64,000 nt of DNA, taken from the NCBI RefSeq assembly GCF_021390435.2, contig NZ_JAJVCN010000001.1, positions 3,991,461 through 4,055,460 on the forward strand. Direction: 5' to 3'. Both the position numbers and the translations under genes were made by a program. Every line of letters starts with the position of its first letter. Within the stretch, counting starts at the first letter, position 1. This DNA comes from Kibdelosporangium philippinense. GTDB lineage: Bacteria; Actinomycetota; Actinomycetes; Mycobacteriales; Pseudonocardiaceae. Below are positions 52,012 to 60,770 of this stretch, in pieces. The notes under the pieces are model-generated. The model worked only from the letters and a program-made list of their open reading frames with translations, did no database searches and was not told where the DNA came from.

Positions 52012-53022
52012 ATGCGAAAGACCTGGATCGCCGCAATGGTGGCTGTCCTGACGGCGATTGTGGTCATCACCCCGGCAAGCGCGGGTGAACAGCTGCTTCT
52101 TCCGGACCTGCGCCAAGCGCCGCCCGGCTGTCCCGGCGGATACACCGGTGACCCGTCGGAGTGCGACGAGTGGGACGTCTGCATGGTCACGGACCCGGAC
52201 GCACCAAGCGGTGACTGTGTCACCGCTGGCGCGATCCGGGCCGTGCGCCTGCGGTTCACCACAGCCGAGGACAACGTGGGTGACGGCCCGTTGCTGCTCT
52301 TCGGCCGCCGCGACGCCCGATCGGCCACAATGCAGGTGCGGCAGGCGTTCCAGCAAGGCAAACACGGCCAGATCCCGGCGTCCTACACCGAGGCACGCCA
52401 GCAGACGTCGAACACCATGTACTACGAGCCTGCGCGGATGCACCAGCACTGGCACCTGATGGGCTTCGAGCAGATGCAGCTGCGCACGCCGGACGGCCGG
52501 ACCGTGGTGCGCGACCGCAAGAACGGCTTCTGCCTAGGTGACCGCTATATCAACGGCGACTTCGGATCCCTGCCGAACGCGGCACGAGACAGCAACACCC
52601 CCGAGTACCGGCTGTCGGAGTACTTGCAGGGCAACCAATGCGCGTTCAAGGACCCGTCGGTGACCGACGTGAAGGTCGGGATCTCGGTCGGCAGCGGCGA
52701 TGACTACCGCTACGACGTCGACTTCCAGTGGTTGGACATCACGCGCGTGCCGTCGGGCACGTATGACGTGGTCAACACGGTGAACGCGAGCGGCGCGCTG
52801 CTGGAGACCAGGTACGACAACAACACCTCCTCGATGGCTTTCTCCATCCAGTGGCCGGATCGCGCGCAGCAGGCGCCTGCCGTGATCACGAAGGCGCCCA
52901 GGGTCACCCTGTTGCGCGGCTGCCCTGGTCAGGACCACTGCGCAACAGGGAAAGAGTTGCGTCCCAGGGTGTCGAGCGATCAGATCCACCACCCGAAGGA
53001 ACACCGGCGGCGGCACCACTAA
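52012..53022 (+). CDS. Secreted lysyl-oxidase-family protein
   Basis: 336 aa with signal peptide 1-24 (PASAG-E). His144, His146 and His148 in MHQHWHLMGFEQ form the copper-binding motif of lysyl oxidase (WHxHxH-type). Lysyl oxidases oxidise lysine side chains of extracellular proteins to aldehydes; bacterial roles are not well known. Six or more cysteines near the N-terminal (CPGG, ECDEWDVC, DC) may form disulphides; the C-terminus is His/Arg-rich. Overlaps the convergent flavin oxidase gene by 4 bp. Confidence 0.85.
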   Translation: MRKTWIAAMVAVLTAIVVITPASAGEQLLLPDLRQAPPGCPGGYTGDPSECDEWDVCMVTDPDAPSGDCVTAGAIRAVRLRFTTAEDNVGDGPLLLFGRRDARSATMQVRQAFQQGKHGQIPASYTEARQQTSNTMYYEPARMHQHWHLMGFEQMQLRTPDGRTVVRDRKNGFCLGDRYINGDFGSLPNAARDSNTPEYRLSEYLQGNQCAFKDPSVTDVKVGISVGSGDDYRYDVDFQWLDITRVPSGTYDVVNTVNASGALLETRYDNNTSSMAFSIQWPDRAQQAPAVITKAPRVTLLRGCPGQDHCATGKELRPRVSSDQIHHPKEHRRRHH

Positions 53023-54434
53023 GCAGCCAGAATCTCCTGCGTCACGCGCTCACCTGACTCGATGGCGCCATTCATCCACGCGATCCACAACGACGTGTGC
53101 TCGCCCGCGAAGTGCACGCGGCCCGCGGGCCGCATCATCGCCGGGCGCATCCAGGTCAGCTCGCCCGGACGCACCCAGCCCCAGCCGCCGCCTGCCCACG
53201 GATCTTCCTGCCACACCTTTTCCGCGCAGCCCAGAAGTTGCCCGCCTGGCAGCAGGGTTCCGATCAGGGTGCGCATCCGGGAGACGCGGCGATGACCGTG
53301 TCCGGCGTACGCCAACGCATCCGTGTCGAACATGTAGCTCTGTATCATGCCGAACCGCGGATCGGCCTGCTGTGAGCTGGTGTTCCAGATCCGGCCGGCC
53401 ATCGTGTCGGTGCCGATCAGGTTCACGCCGCCGAGCGGGCCGAGCGGATCTTTCTCCCAGAACCGGCCCCGGGTCTGAAAGTAGCAGCGTGCGGCCGGGA
53501 AGTAGCGCAACTTGGCGATCGCGTCGGCCTTGGCGCCGGTGAAGTCGGTCGATACGTGGCGCAGCGGCGCGAACGGTAGCGCGCACACGCAGCGATCGGC
53601 GCGGATCTCGTGGCGCCCGGTGCGGTCCCAGTATCCAATGCGGACCGAACGTTCGTCTTGGGATATCCGGACGACCTGGGTGTTGTACTTGATCCGCTTG
53701 CCCAGCGCGGCCGCGAAAGCGTACGGCAGCTTGTCGTTGCCGCCCTTGATGCTCTGCGGCGTGTTGCCGAAACTGACGGCCTCCATCGCGAGGACGGCCG
53801 CCGCGTTCCACTCCCCGCATCGGCCTTCCTGGGCGTAGAACATTTCCAGCAGCGTGTTCGACGCGCCGGCCGAGCGTCCGAACGAAGCAAGCGTGTGCTT
53901 GTCCAACTCGACCGCCGAGGGCACGCTGCCAGGCCAGCCGGGATCGAAAACGTTGCCCAGTGTGCCGATCCCGGCGCCGAGGATCTCGAAGATTCGCCTG
54001 CCTGGATCGGGCTGCTCCCCTGGCCCGAAACCGTCCAGCGGCCACGCGGTTCCCTGCGGCGGGTGCAGAAAGCGCTTGTCCTGGACGAAATACGCCCGCT
54101 GACCAGTGTCGTATGGAGTCAGCTGCAGGCCGAATTCGTTGACGTACTTGAGGGTGTACTCGTGCGTCTCGAAAATCCGGATCGCGCCGAGCTCCGCGTG
54201 CCCACCGTGCGCGAACCCCTCGCGTGCGGTCTGCACGCGACCGCCGGGCCGGTTCTGTGCTTCCAGGACGATCACGTCATATCCGTGCCGCATCAAGTTG
54301 TACGCGGCTGTCAGACCCGCCAAGCCCGCGCCCAGCACCACAACGCGGTTTCCGGTCGCCGATGCTGACGACGCGCCAACAGCGGATGCCACCGGAACGG
54401 CCGCGGCTCCGCGTAACAGAGTTCTTCGATCCAT
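53019..54434 (-). CDS. Tat-exported flavin amine oxidase (L-amino-acid/monoamine oxidase-like)
   Basis: About 471 aa from ATG 54434. Tat signal MDRRTLLRGAAAV, then FAD motif VVVLGAGLAGLTAAYNL and EAQNRPGGRVQT, and the C-terminal flavin segment GRVHFAGEHTSLWIAWMNGAIESG. Oxidises amines or amino acids to imines with release of H2O2 and ammonia, outside the cell. The ORF extends 38 codons upstream, but the Tat motif right after the chosen Met favours the shorter form. Convergent with the lysyl-oxidase-like gene. Confidence 0.87.
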   Translation of the reverse strand: MDRRTLLRGAAAVPVASAVGASSASATGNRVVVLGAGLAGLTAAYNLMRHGYDVIVLEAQNRPGGRVQTAREGFAHGGHAELGAIRIFETHEYTLKYVNEFGLQLTPYDTGQRAYFVQDKRFLHPPQGTAWPLDGFGPGEQPDPGRRIFEILGAGIGTLGNVFDPGWPGSVPSAVELDKHTLASFGRSAGASNTLLEMFYAQEGRCGEWNAAAVLAMEAVSFGNTPQSIKGGNDKLPYAFAAALGKRIKYNTQVVRISQDERSVRIGYWDRTGRHEIRADRCVCALPFAPLRHVSTDFTGAKADAIAKLRYFPAARCYFQTRGRFWEKDPLGPLGGVNLIGTDTMAGRIWNTSSQQADPRFGMIQSYMFDTDALAYAGHGHRRVSRMRTLIGTLLPGGQLLGCAEKVWQEDPWAGGGWGWVRPGELTWMRPAMMRPAGRVHFAGEHTSLWIAWMNGAIESGERVTQEILAA

Positions 54435-54549
54435 GCCAGGCAGAGTCACGACCCGATCGGATGGTTCCACCGGTTCTGCGGAGTGACTCACGTCCTGGAA
54501 GCGGCAACGACCGTCTAGGGTGTCTGCCCGGGGAGGTGTGCTTGACACG

Positions 54550-56403
54550 ATGAACGGTCAAGTTCCATCGGGGGAACCCGGCCGGGCCAAAGTGATCAAC
54601 GCCGCGCTCATCGCGGTCGGGACCGTCACCGTCGCCGTCGTGACGGATCCGCCGGACGGTGTGCTCGGCTGGATGGCGTTCACGTTCGGTGCGTTGTTGC
54701 TGGCTGTGGTCGGCGCGGGGATGGTCGAGCTCGCTGTGCGCTGGCTGCGCAGGCTGCCGTACTGGCGGATCGGCGCCGTGGTTCTTGTTGGCGTGCTGGC
54801 AAGTGGCGTGATGTGGGTGGCGAAACCCTGGATCGCGCAGGCGATCGACACGGTGTTCGTCCCATGTGCGCCGCCTGCCCAGATCCGGGCGTTGACCACA
54901 CCGGAGCTGCTGGAGGCGTACCGCGACCTGGCCAACCAGTTCGAGAACGCGATGGCCGAGCGGGACGGGGAGTGCCGCCCGGCGGAAGTCCACGTCGCCG
55001 CGATGCCCGCGCCGAGGGCGACCGCGGGGATCAGCGCCGAATGGAGCGAAGAGTACCTGCGTGAGGCGCCCCGCCCGGATATCTGGTTGCCAGAAACCAA
55101 GATGCACGTCGACGAGGTCGACACTCGCAGCCAGATCATCAGATTCGGCCCGCGGCTGGACGTCACGGACTCGATCGGCTCGACCCCGATCGTGCTCGCG
55201 GTGCCCGCGGCCAGCGGGATCGACCCGAAACAGCCGGAGTGGACGGGACAGACGTGGGCCGCGCTGGTGCGACAGTTGCAGGCGGCGGGCATCGGCCTTG
55301 TCCGGCCAGCCAAATCGACTGTGAGCGAGTTCGCGACCGTGGCGATCTACGGTAGCGAGGGCGCGATGGTCCACATGCGAAACAATCCTGATCGGGCGCA
55401 CGCGGTCGAGTCCTGGTTGGACAGTTCGATGGCGGCCGGGCAGTATCCGCCAAGTGGTTCCGTCGCTGCTTTGCTGCGCAGGCAACATGAGCTGGGTACC
55501 GCGGGTTCCGCGATGGTCATCTCCGAGCAGGACTTGATCCGGTACAACCAGGAAGTCCGGCGCGGCGCCCGTGGCCGAGGGTGCGATGCCCACAATGGAC
55601 CTTCCGCATGCATGTTCGCGGTGTATCCAGTGGACACGCACACGCTCGACCTCCCGTTGGTGCTGATGCACTGGACAGGCGTCGAACGCAGTGCCGCGCA
55701 ACAGAAGGCGGCAACGGACTTCAAGGCCTGGCTCGACAGCGCCGATGGTCGTACGGCAATGGTGTCGCAACGGCTGCGCCCGCCATCAGGGACTCCGCTG
55801 CAGGCTCCATTGTCCGAGGAAAACGGTGTGCTGCAAGGCGGACCAGTGGCCAATGCCAAGGACAAGCTGACCAGTCCCGCGGCCACGACCCGGGCGGAGA
55901 TACTCTCCATGCAGCAAGGAGTCCGCAAGACCGGGCGTGTGCTGATCTCATTGGACGCTTCCGGGTCGATGCGCGAGCGCGTCGGCGGGCAGACCCGCTA
56001 CGAACTTGCCGTTCAGGCGATCACCCAGATGCCCAAGAGACCTTTGTCGTACAACGTGTTCTCGTCGACAATGGGCGTGCGCCAGGTCGATCTGGCTTCC
56101 TTGAGGCACATCCAGCCTTCTGGGAACACTCCGCAGCACCGCGCGCTTCTCGACGGGATGCATGCCGTCGGCCAAGGCGGCGTGCTTGTTTTGATGAATG
56201 ATGGCAACAACAACGTCAATGACGTGTCGCCGCAACAGTTAGCGGCGCTGACCGGTGTGCGGGTGCTTGTGTTGGCGTTTGGCGAGGCCAATTGCGGGAC
56301 ACAGGTGTTGATGGACGTGACGAGCAGGACCGGCGGCGGATGCCGTCAGGCCAGTGTGGACACGTTGTCCGGCGATCTGGCCAGCTTGCTGGGAGGGGTT
56401 TAG
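54550..56403 (+). CDS. Membrane-anchored solute-binding-like / VWA-domain fusion protein
   Basis: 617 aa. Three N-terminal transmembrane helices (about 12-30, 36-58 and 66-88), then a binding-protein-like region about 100-420 (DIWLPET, TPIVLAVPAASG, GSEGAMVHM, MLHWTG-type), and a von Willebrand A domain about 465-617 with MIDAS residues DASGS. GGGGAGG lies 12 nt before the ATG. The following binding-protein gene starts immediately after its stop. Proteins of this design may sense or capture ligands at the membrane; no ABC permease or ATPase is nearby. Confidence 0.8.
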   Translation: MNGQVPSGEPGRAKVINAALIAVGTVTVAVVTDPPDGVLGWMAFTFGALLLAVVGAGMVELAVRWLRRLPYWRIGAVVLVGVLASGVMWVAKPWIAQAIDTVFVPCAPPAQIRALTTPELLEAYRDLANQFENAMAERDGECRPAEVHVAAMPAPRATAGISAEWSEEYLREAPRPDIWLPETKMHVDEVDTRSQIIRFGPRLDVTDSIGSTPIVLAVPAASGIDPKQPEWTGQTWAALVRQLQAAGIGLVRPAKSTVSEFATVAIYGSEGAMVHMRNNPDRAHAVESWLDSSMAAGQYPPSGSVAALLRRQHELGTAGSAMVISEQDLIRYNQEVRRGARGRGCDAHNGPSACMFAVYPVDTHTLDLPLVLMHWTGVERSAAQQKAATDFKAWLDSADGRTAMVSQRLRPPSGTPLQAPLSEENGVLQGGPVANAKDKLTSPAATTRAEILSMQQGVRKTGRVLISLDASGSMRERVGGQTRYELAVQAITQMPKRPLSYNVFSSTMGVRQVDLASLRHIQPSGNTPQHRALLDGMHAVGQGGVLVLMNDGNNNVNDVSPQQLAALTGVRVLVLAFGEANCGTQVLMDVTSRTGGGCRQASVDTLSGDLASLLGGV

Positions 56404-57723
56404 GTGAAGTGGTCGTCGTTCGGATTTGGCGCGGTCGCGGGTGTCGTGGCCACCGGTTTGGTCTGGGCTTGGGTGACGTTGCCGTCGGACGAAAGCGCTC
56501 TGGAACCGGGCGAACTGGTGATCATGTCCGGAAAGGACCAGAGCAACGGCGGCCAGCGCAAGGAACTGGTGAACCAGTGGAACCAGATGCACCCGAACAA
56601 CCAGGCGAAGATCAAGGAGCTTCCGCTCGGCGCGGACGAGCAATACAGCGAGATGGTCGCGCATGCCCAGGCGTCCGGTGAGAAGGTCGACGTCTACAAC
56701 ATCGACGTGGCATGGACAGCGGTATTCGCCGAACGTGGCTACCTCCAGTCCCTCGACGAGGTGAATACCGACGACTTCCTGGCCAAGCCGCTGCAAACCG
56801 CCCGCTACGAAGGAAAACTCTGGGCGCTGCCGTTCAACGCCGACGCGGGCCTGATGTACTACCGCAATCCGGGCGTGAAGAAACCGTCCACATGGGACGA
56901 CATCGTCGACGAAACCCGGCGCTTGTTCGCCGAACCCCGTGACGCCCACCTGAAAGCCGGGTACACAGCGCAACTCGCCGACTACGAAGGACTCGTGGTC
57001 AACGCCCTTGAAGCGATCTGGGACGAGGGCGGCGAGGTCGTGGACGAGGACGGCGTGGTACGCATCGACTCGCCAGAAGCACGTGCGGGATTGCGCAGGC
57101 TCGCCGACGGTCTGCGTTTGACCAGCAACCTCATTCTGCCGGAAGCGCAGGACCACGACGAGACCTCAAGCATGACAGCGTTCGGCGAGGGCAAGGTCGC
57201 GTTCATGCGCAACTGGCCGGTGGCGTTCCGCAATCTGCAGAGCCTGGCCTCGGATGACGCCAACCAGCCTGCCTTCTTCGCCGTCGTCCCGCTGCCCGGC
57301 CCGAGCGTCCTAGGTGGACAGAACCTCGGTGTGTCGAGCAAATCCACCAAGCCACGAGCGGCTCGCGCACTGATCGAGTTTCTGACCAGCCCACGCAGCC
57401 AGCAGATCCTGTTCGAACGCGGCGGGTTCGCTGCCACGCGCGAGGTCGTCTACCGGGACGCCGAAGTCCAACGCCAGCGTCCGTACGCGGGAGAGCTCTT
57501 GGACGCCATCAACAATGCCAAACTCCGCCCGGTAACCCCGTGCTACACAAGGTTTGCCGAGACGTTCCGGAACATCGTGCGGCCGGTGCTGCTGAGTGGC
57601 GGCGGCCTGCCACCGGACGCCACTCAGCGACTCACCGATGCCAAGAGCCGGGCACAAGGCTGTCAAGAACTCGCCGCCCTGGTCAAAGCTCGTGAGTGGT
57701 TATCCGCGTTAGAACACGCATAA
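56404..57723 (+). CDS. Family-1-like extracellular solute-binding protein, membrane-anchored
   Basis: 439 aa from GTG directly after the previous TAG stop. One N-terminal helix (about 5-26) without a lipobox cysteine, so it is anchored by the helix. The body fits sugar-type binding proteins (YNIDVAWTAVFAERGYLQSL, GKLWALPFNADAGLMYYR, FGEGKVAFMRNWP). The last residues KAREWLSALEHA and the stop codon are read from the copy-4 palindrome, so the native C-terminus may have been replaced. No transporter genes follow. Confidence 0.85.
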   Translation: MKWSSFGFGAVAGVVATGLVWAWVTLPSDESALEPGELVIMSGKDQSNGGQRKELVNQWNQMHPNNQAKIKELPLGADEQYSEMVAHAQASGEKVDVYNIDVAWTAVFAERGYLQSLDEVNTDDFLAKPLQTARYEGKLWALPFNADAGLMYYRNPGVKKPSTWDDIVDETRRLFAEPRDAHLKAGYTAQLADYEGLVVNALEAIWDEGGEVVDEDGVVRIDSPEARAGLRRLADGLRLTSNLILPEAQDHDETSSMTAFGEGKVAFMRNWPVAFRNLQSLASDDANQPAFFAVVPLPGPSVLGGQNLGVSSKSTKPRAARALIEFLTSPRSQQILFERGGFAATREVVYRDAEVQRQRPYAGELLDAINNAKLRPVTPCYTRFAETFRNIVRPVLLSGGGLPPDATQRLTDAKSRAQGCQELAALVKAREWLSALEHA

Positions 57724-57733
57724 CCACTCACGA
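57685..57733. repeat. Long palindrome, CTCGTGAGTGGTTA family, copy 4 (within a CDS end)
   Basis: AAAGCTCGTGAGTGGTTA, inner stem and loop TCCGCGTTAGAACACGCA, then TAACCACTCACGA. The left arm is in frame with the binding-protein gene and the TAA at 57721-57723, in the right arm, is its stop. Two inner positions are mismatched. It also faces the convergent ricin-like gene 9 bp away. Confidence 0.9.
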
Positions 57734-57741
57734 AGACCCTG

Positions 57742-58230
57742 CTATGGAAGTTTCTCCAGAGTGAACGTCCCAGACCCGTTCTCCTGCCCAGCGGCGTACT
57801 GGGCCAGCCGGACCTCGACCCCGGGTTCGCCGTTCACCGGCGCGATCATCGACATCGAGTGCATGTTCTGGATTCCGACCGCGTTGGACGGCGCCATGTC
57901 CTTATAGACGTAGAACCGGTGGTGCTTGTCGTTGGCTGTGCCCTTGCACCCGTCCACAAGCAGCACAGCACCGTCGGCTGTCTGCCTGTTCGGCACCTCG
58001 AGGCATCTGTCCGATTTCCTCGCAAGGAAGGCGTATTCCGGGAACTCGGCCGTCAATGGGCTGTGGCACACCCGCCAGTGCTGATGCGTTCCGTTGGTCC
58101 ACGGCAACAGCATGACTTCCCGATTCGAACCGCTGAGCGCATCCTGGTTGCCTGTGCCGATTCGGTAGTAGCCCGGTTCGCAGACGAATCCCGGCGGCAG
58201 GGCTTGCACTCCAACGTTTCGACCGGACAT
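57742..58230 (-). CDS. Ricin-type lectin-like protein, probably 5'-truncated
   Basis: 162 aa from ATG 58230. CEPGYYRIGTGNQDALSG, LPWTNGTHQHWRV, SDRCLEVPN, GAVLLVDGCKGTANDKHHRFYV resemble ricin B-type trefoil repeats that bind sugars. Such proteins are normally secreted, yet there is no signal peptide, and the start codon coincides with the broken 5' end of a GH13 gene on the other strand. A rearrangement probably removed the native start. Confidence 0.65.
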   Translation of the reverse strand: MSGRNVGVQALPPGFVCEPGYYRIGTGNQDALSGSNREVMLLPWTNGTHQHWRVCHSPLTAEFPEYAFLARKSDRCLEVPNRQTADGAVLLVDGCKGTANDKHHRFYVYKDMAPSNAVGIQNMHSMSMIAPVNGEPGVEVRLAQYAAGQENGSGTFTLEKLP

Positions 58231-59099
58231 TGCGGTTCTGGCTGGATCGCGGCTTCGCGGGTGTCCGGATCGATGTCGCGGGTGGACTGGCCAAGCACCC
58301 GGACTATGCCGATGTGGACTCGCAGACGATCCACCCGCATTGGGACCGCCCGGAAACCGAGGCGATCCACCGGCGCTGGCGCGCGGTGCTCGACTCTTAT
58401 GGCGACCGCGTGGCAATCGGGGAGCTCTGGGGTTCACCGGAGCGGATCGCCTCGCGGGTCAGTCCTGGCCGGTTGCACCAGGTCTTCCGGTTCGACTGGG
58501 CCGTAGCGCCCTGGGAGTTCCTGCAGGACACGGCGGCTCAGGCGATCGAAGCGCTCGGCAAAGTCGGCGCCTTGCCGACGTGGCTGCTGGGCAGCCATGA
58601 CCTGCCGCGCGTCGCCAGCCGCTACGGACCGCGCCTAGCGATGGCGAAAGCCCTGGTCACGTTCGCGCTGCCGGGTTCGGCGTGGATCTATCAAGGCGAG
58701 GAACTGGGCATGGAGAACTCGGCGGTCGACAACGGCGACCCGGGCGGGCGGGACAGCTTCCGGGCGCCGATGCCGTGGGACGCCATGCCGAACGCGCCGT
58801 TGACTGTGTACCGCAAGGCGATCGCGCTGCGTAAGCGGTTCATCGTCGGCCAGCCCTTCGAATGGTTGCCCGAAAAGCCGGATGTACTGGCATTTCGCCG
58901 CAGCGATGTGGCATGCGTGCTCAACACCGGCAAACGCGCGGTCACGTTTCCCGGTTACCCACTGCATCAAAGTGGGCCGCTTGCGGGAGACCTGCTGCCG
59001 CCGGACACCGCGGTGTGGACTGGCTTAGGTACTAGGGTCTGTTTCGAAAGTCATGGGAGCCACTCGTTGATCGCTGCGATGGTGACCGTGGTTTCGTAG
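58230..59099 (+). pseudogene. GH13 alpha-glucosidase/amylase fragment, truncated at both ends
   Basis: The fragment opens abruptly at LRFWLDRG with no N-terminal part (about 200 residues missing) but keeps the catalytic sequence GVRIDVAGG (nucleophile Asp), AIGELWGS (acid/base Glu) and LLGSHDLPR (third acid), and the family C-terminal end LPPDTAVW. At 59035 an IS5-type element begins; the frame runs 65 bp into it and stops at 59099. Without the IS the frame would end ...SAASL-stop just beyond 59976, so only a few residues are affected there. Loss of the N-terminal barrel strands makes activity unlikely. Confidence 0.85.
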
Positions 59100-59973
59100 C
59101 GAACGGCGAGCTTGTCGTATCTGGTGGCGACGGCTCGGTTTCGTTTGAGACGGTTGATCCCGCACTCGACAGCGTGCCGTTGCTTGTAGATCTCCTTGTC
59201 GAATGCGGGTGGTCGTCCTCCGTGTGAGCCCTTGTTCTTGCGGTTGCGGACCTGGTCGGCCTTGTCCGGGATGGTGCAGCGGATACCGCGCCTGCGCAGG
59301 TAGGCGCGGTTGGCGCGGGACCCGTAGGCTTTGTCGCCGAGCACCCGATTCGGGCGGCAGCGCGGCCGACCGCGATCCCGCCGGGGTACCCGGATACGGT
59401 CGAGCACCACCTGAAACTGGGGCGAGTCACCTCGCTGGCCAGCGGTGATCACGATTGATAAGGGCTTTTGTCCCTGCTCGACCGCCAGGTGAGTCTTGGT
59501 CGTCAACCCGCCTCGGGAGCGCCCCAGCCCGTGATCGGCCGGTTCGACCTCGACCCCGCCCGGAGACTCCTTCTGGAGATCCCCTTTTGACGCGCACCAG
59601 CCGCGTGCTGGTGCGCACGAGCCACCGTGGAGTCCACGCTGACATCCCAGGTGATCAGGCCCGCAGCGTCCGCGTCCGCCTGCAACGCGACCAGAATCCT
59701 CTTCCACGTGCCATCCCGTTGCCACCGCCGGAACAAGCCATACACCGTCTCCCACGGGCCGTAACGCTCCGGCAGATCCCGCCACGGCACACCGGTTCGA
59801 ACCCGAAACCGGATCCCGTCAATAAGCTTCCGCTTCGCATGCTTCGGCGGCCTGCCAGGCTTCTTGCCCCTGGGCAGCAAGGGTTCCAGCTTCGCCCACT
59901 GCTCGTTGGTCAGATCACCACGCCCCACGAATCAAGATCATCTCAAACCTTGATCAACTTGTGAAACAGGCCC
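59035..59973. mobile_element. IS5-family element (IS427-like), 939 bp
   Basis: Terminal inverted repeats GGGTCTGTTTC and, inverted, GGGCCTGTTTC (10 of 11), flanked by TA direct repeats (59033-59034 and 59974-59975). Removing the element and one TA restores the palindrome GGTACTAGTACC, the inferred target. Carries a two-frame transposase on the minus strand. Located between the GH13 remnant and the deacetylase gene. Confidence 0.9.
59051..59928 (-). CDS. IS5-type transposase, two frames joined by -1 frameshift
   Basis: First frame (59928 to 59503) begins GRGDLTNEQWAKLEPLLP and includes WDVSVDSTVARAHQHAAGA with the first catalytic Asp. Second frame (to 59051) holds VLGDKAYGS (second Asp) and HAVECGINRLKRNRAVATRYDK (Glu). 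At the slippery run AAAAGGGG (59588-59581, minus strand) a -1 shift gives ...QKGDLQKESPGG, joining both into about 290 aa, as in IS427-group elements. So this split is normal, not decay. Confidence 0.87.
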
Positions 59974-60023
59974 TAGTACCTCTGCCGCTTCCCTGTAGGA
60001 GGACCGCTTGCCAGAGTGACCGG

Positions 60024-60770
60024 GTGCGAGTTCTTCCTTCATCCCGCCGCGCCCGCAGGTGGGTGATCATCGGTGTGGTCACGGTGTTGGTGCTGGTCGG
60101 CGGCACGTTCGGGCTGCAGCAGGTGAGCAGTGCGCGGTCGTGGCAATTCTTCGGCGGACTCACCGACCGGGTGGACACCACGCAGAAGGTCGTGGCGCTG
60201 ACGTTCGACGACGGCCCAGATCCCGCAGGCACTCAGCAGTTGCTGGACGAGCTCGCGCGGGCTCAGGTGCCCGCGACGTTCTACCTGATCGGCCGGGACA
60301 TGGAGAAGCATCCGGACCTGGCGCGATCGATCGTCGCGGCCGGGCACGAACTGGGCAATCACACGTACTCGCACGAGCGGATGGTGTTGGTGACACCGGG
60401 TTTCGTGGCCGAGGAGGTCGAGCGGACCGACAAGTTGATCAGGGACGCCGGGTTCCATGGCGAGATCACGTTCCGCCCGCCGAACGGCAAGAAGCTGCTG
60501 GCACTGCCGTACTACCTGGACGAACACAACCGCAAGACGATCATGTGGGACGTCGAGCCGAACACCTACCCGGATGTCGACGCCAGCGCGGCACGGACCG
60601 CGCAGTACACGGTGGACCATGTGCGTCCGGGGTCGATCATCCTGCTGCACGGCATGTACGCGAGTCGTGAAGAGACTCGGCGTGCGGTCGGCCCGATTCT
60701 TGATCGGCTGAAGGCGGACGGCTACCGGTTCATCACTGTCCGCGAACTGCTGACGTATCAGGGAAAGTAG
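60024..60770 (+). CDS. Membrane-anchored polysaccharide deacetylase (NodB-like)
   Basis: About 248 aa from GTG 60024. An N-terminal helix (WVIIGVVTVLVLVGGTFGL) anchors the NodB domain: TFDDGPDP (catalytic/metal Asp-Asp), HTYSHERM (metal His pair), RPPNGK, and LLHGMY (late His). Removes acetyl or other acyl groups from peptidoglycan or glycans outside the cell, zinc-dependent. The longer in-frame start at 59961 lies in the IS end, so was not native. The start here lacks a close ribosome-binding site. Overlaps the sensor-kinase remnant by 13 bp. Confidence 0.85.
   Translation: MRVLPSSRRARRWVIIGVVTVLVLVGGTFGLQQVSSARSWQFFGGLTDRVDTTQKVVALTFDDGPDPAGTQQLLDELARAQVPATFYLIGRDMEKHPDLARSIVAAGHELGNHTYSHERMVLVTPGFVAEEVERTDKLIRDAGFHGEITFRPPNGKKLLALPYYLDEHNRKTIMWDVEPNTYPDVDASAARTAQYTVDHVRPGSIILLHGMYASREETRRAVGPILDRLKADGYRFITVRELLTYQGK

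Noticed and set aside
59051..59928. Transposase split counted as a decayed gene
   Set aside because: AAAAGGGG slippery run and frame order match programmed -1 frameshifting of IS427-type elements.
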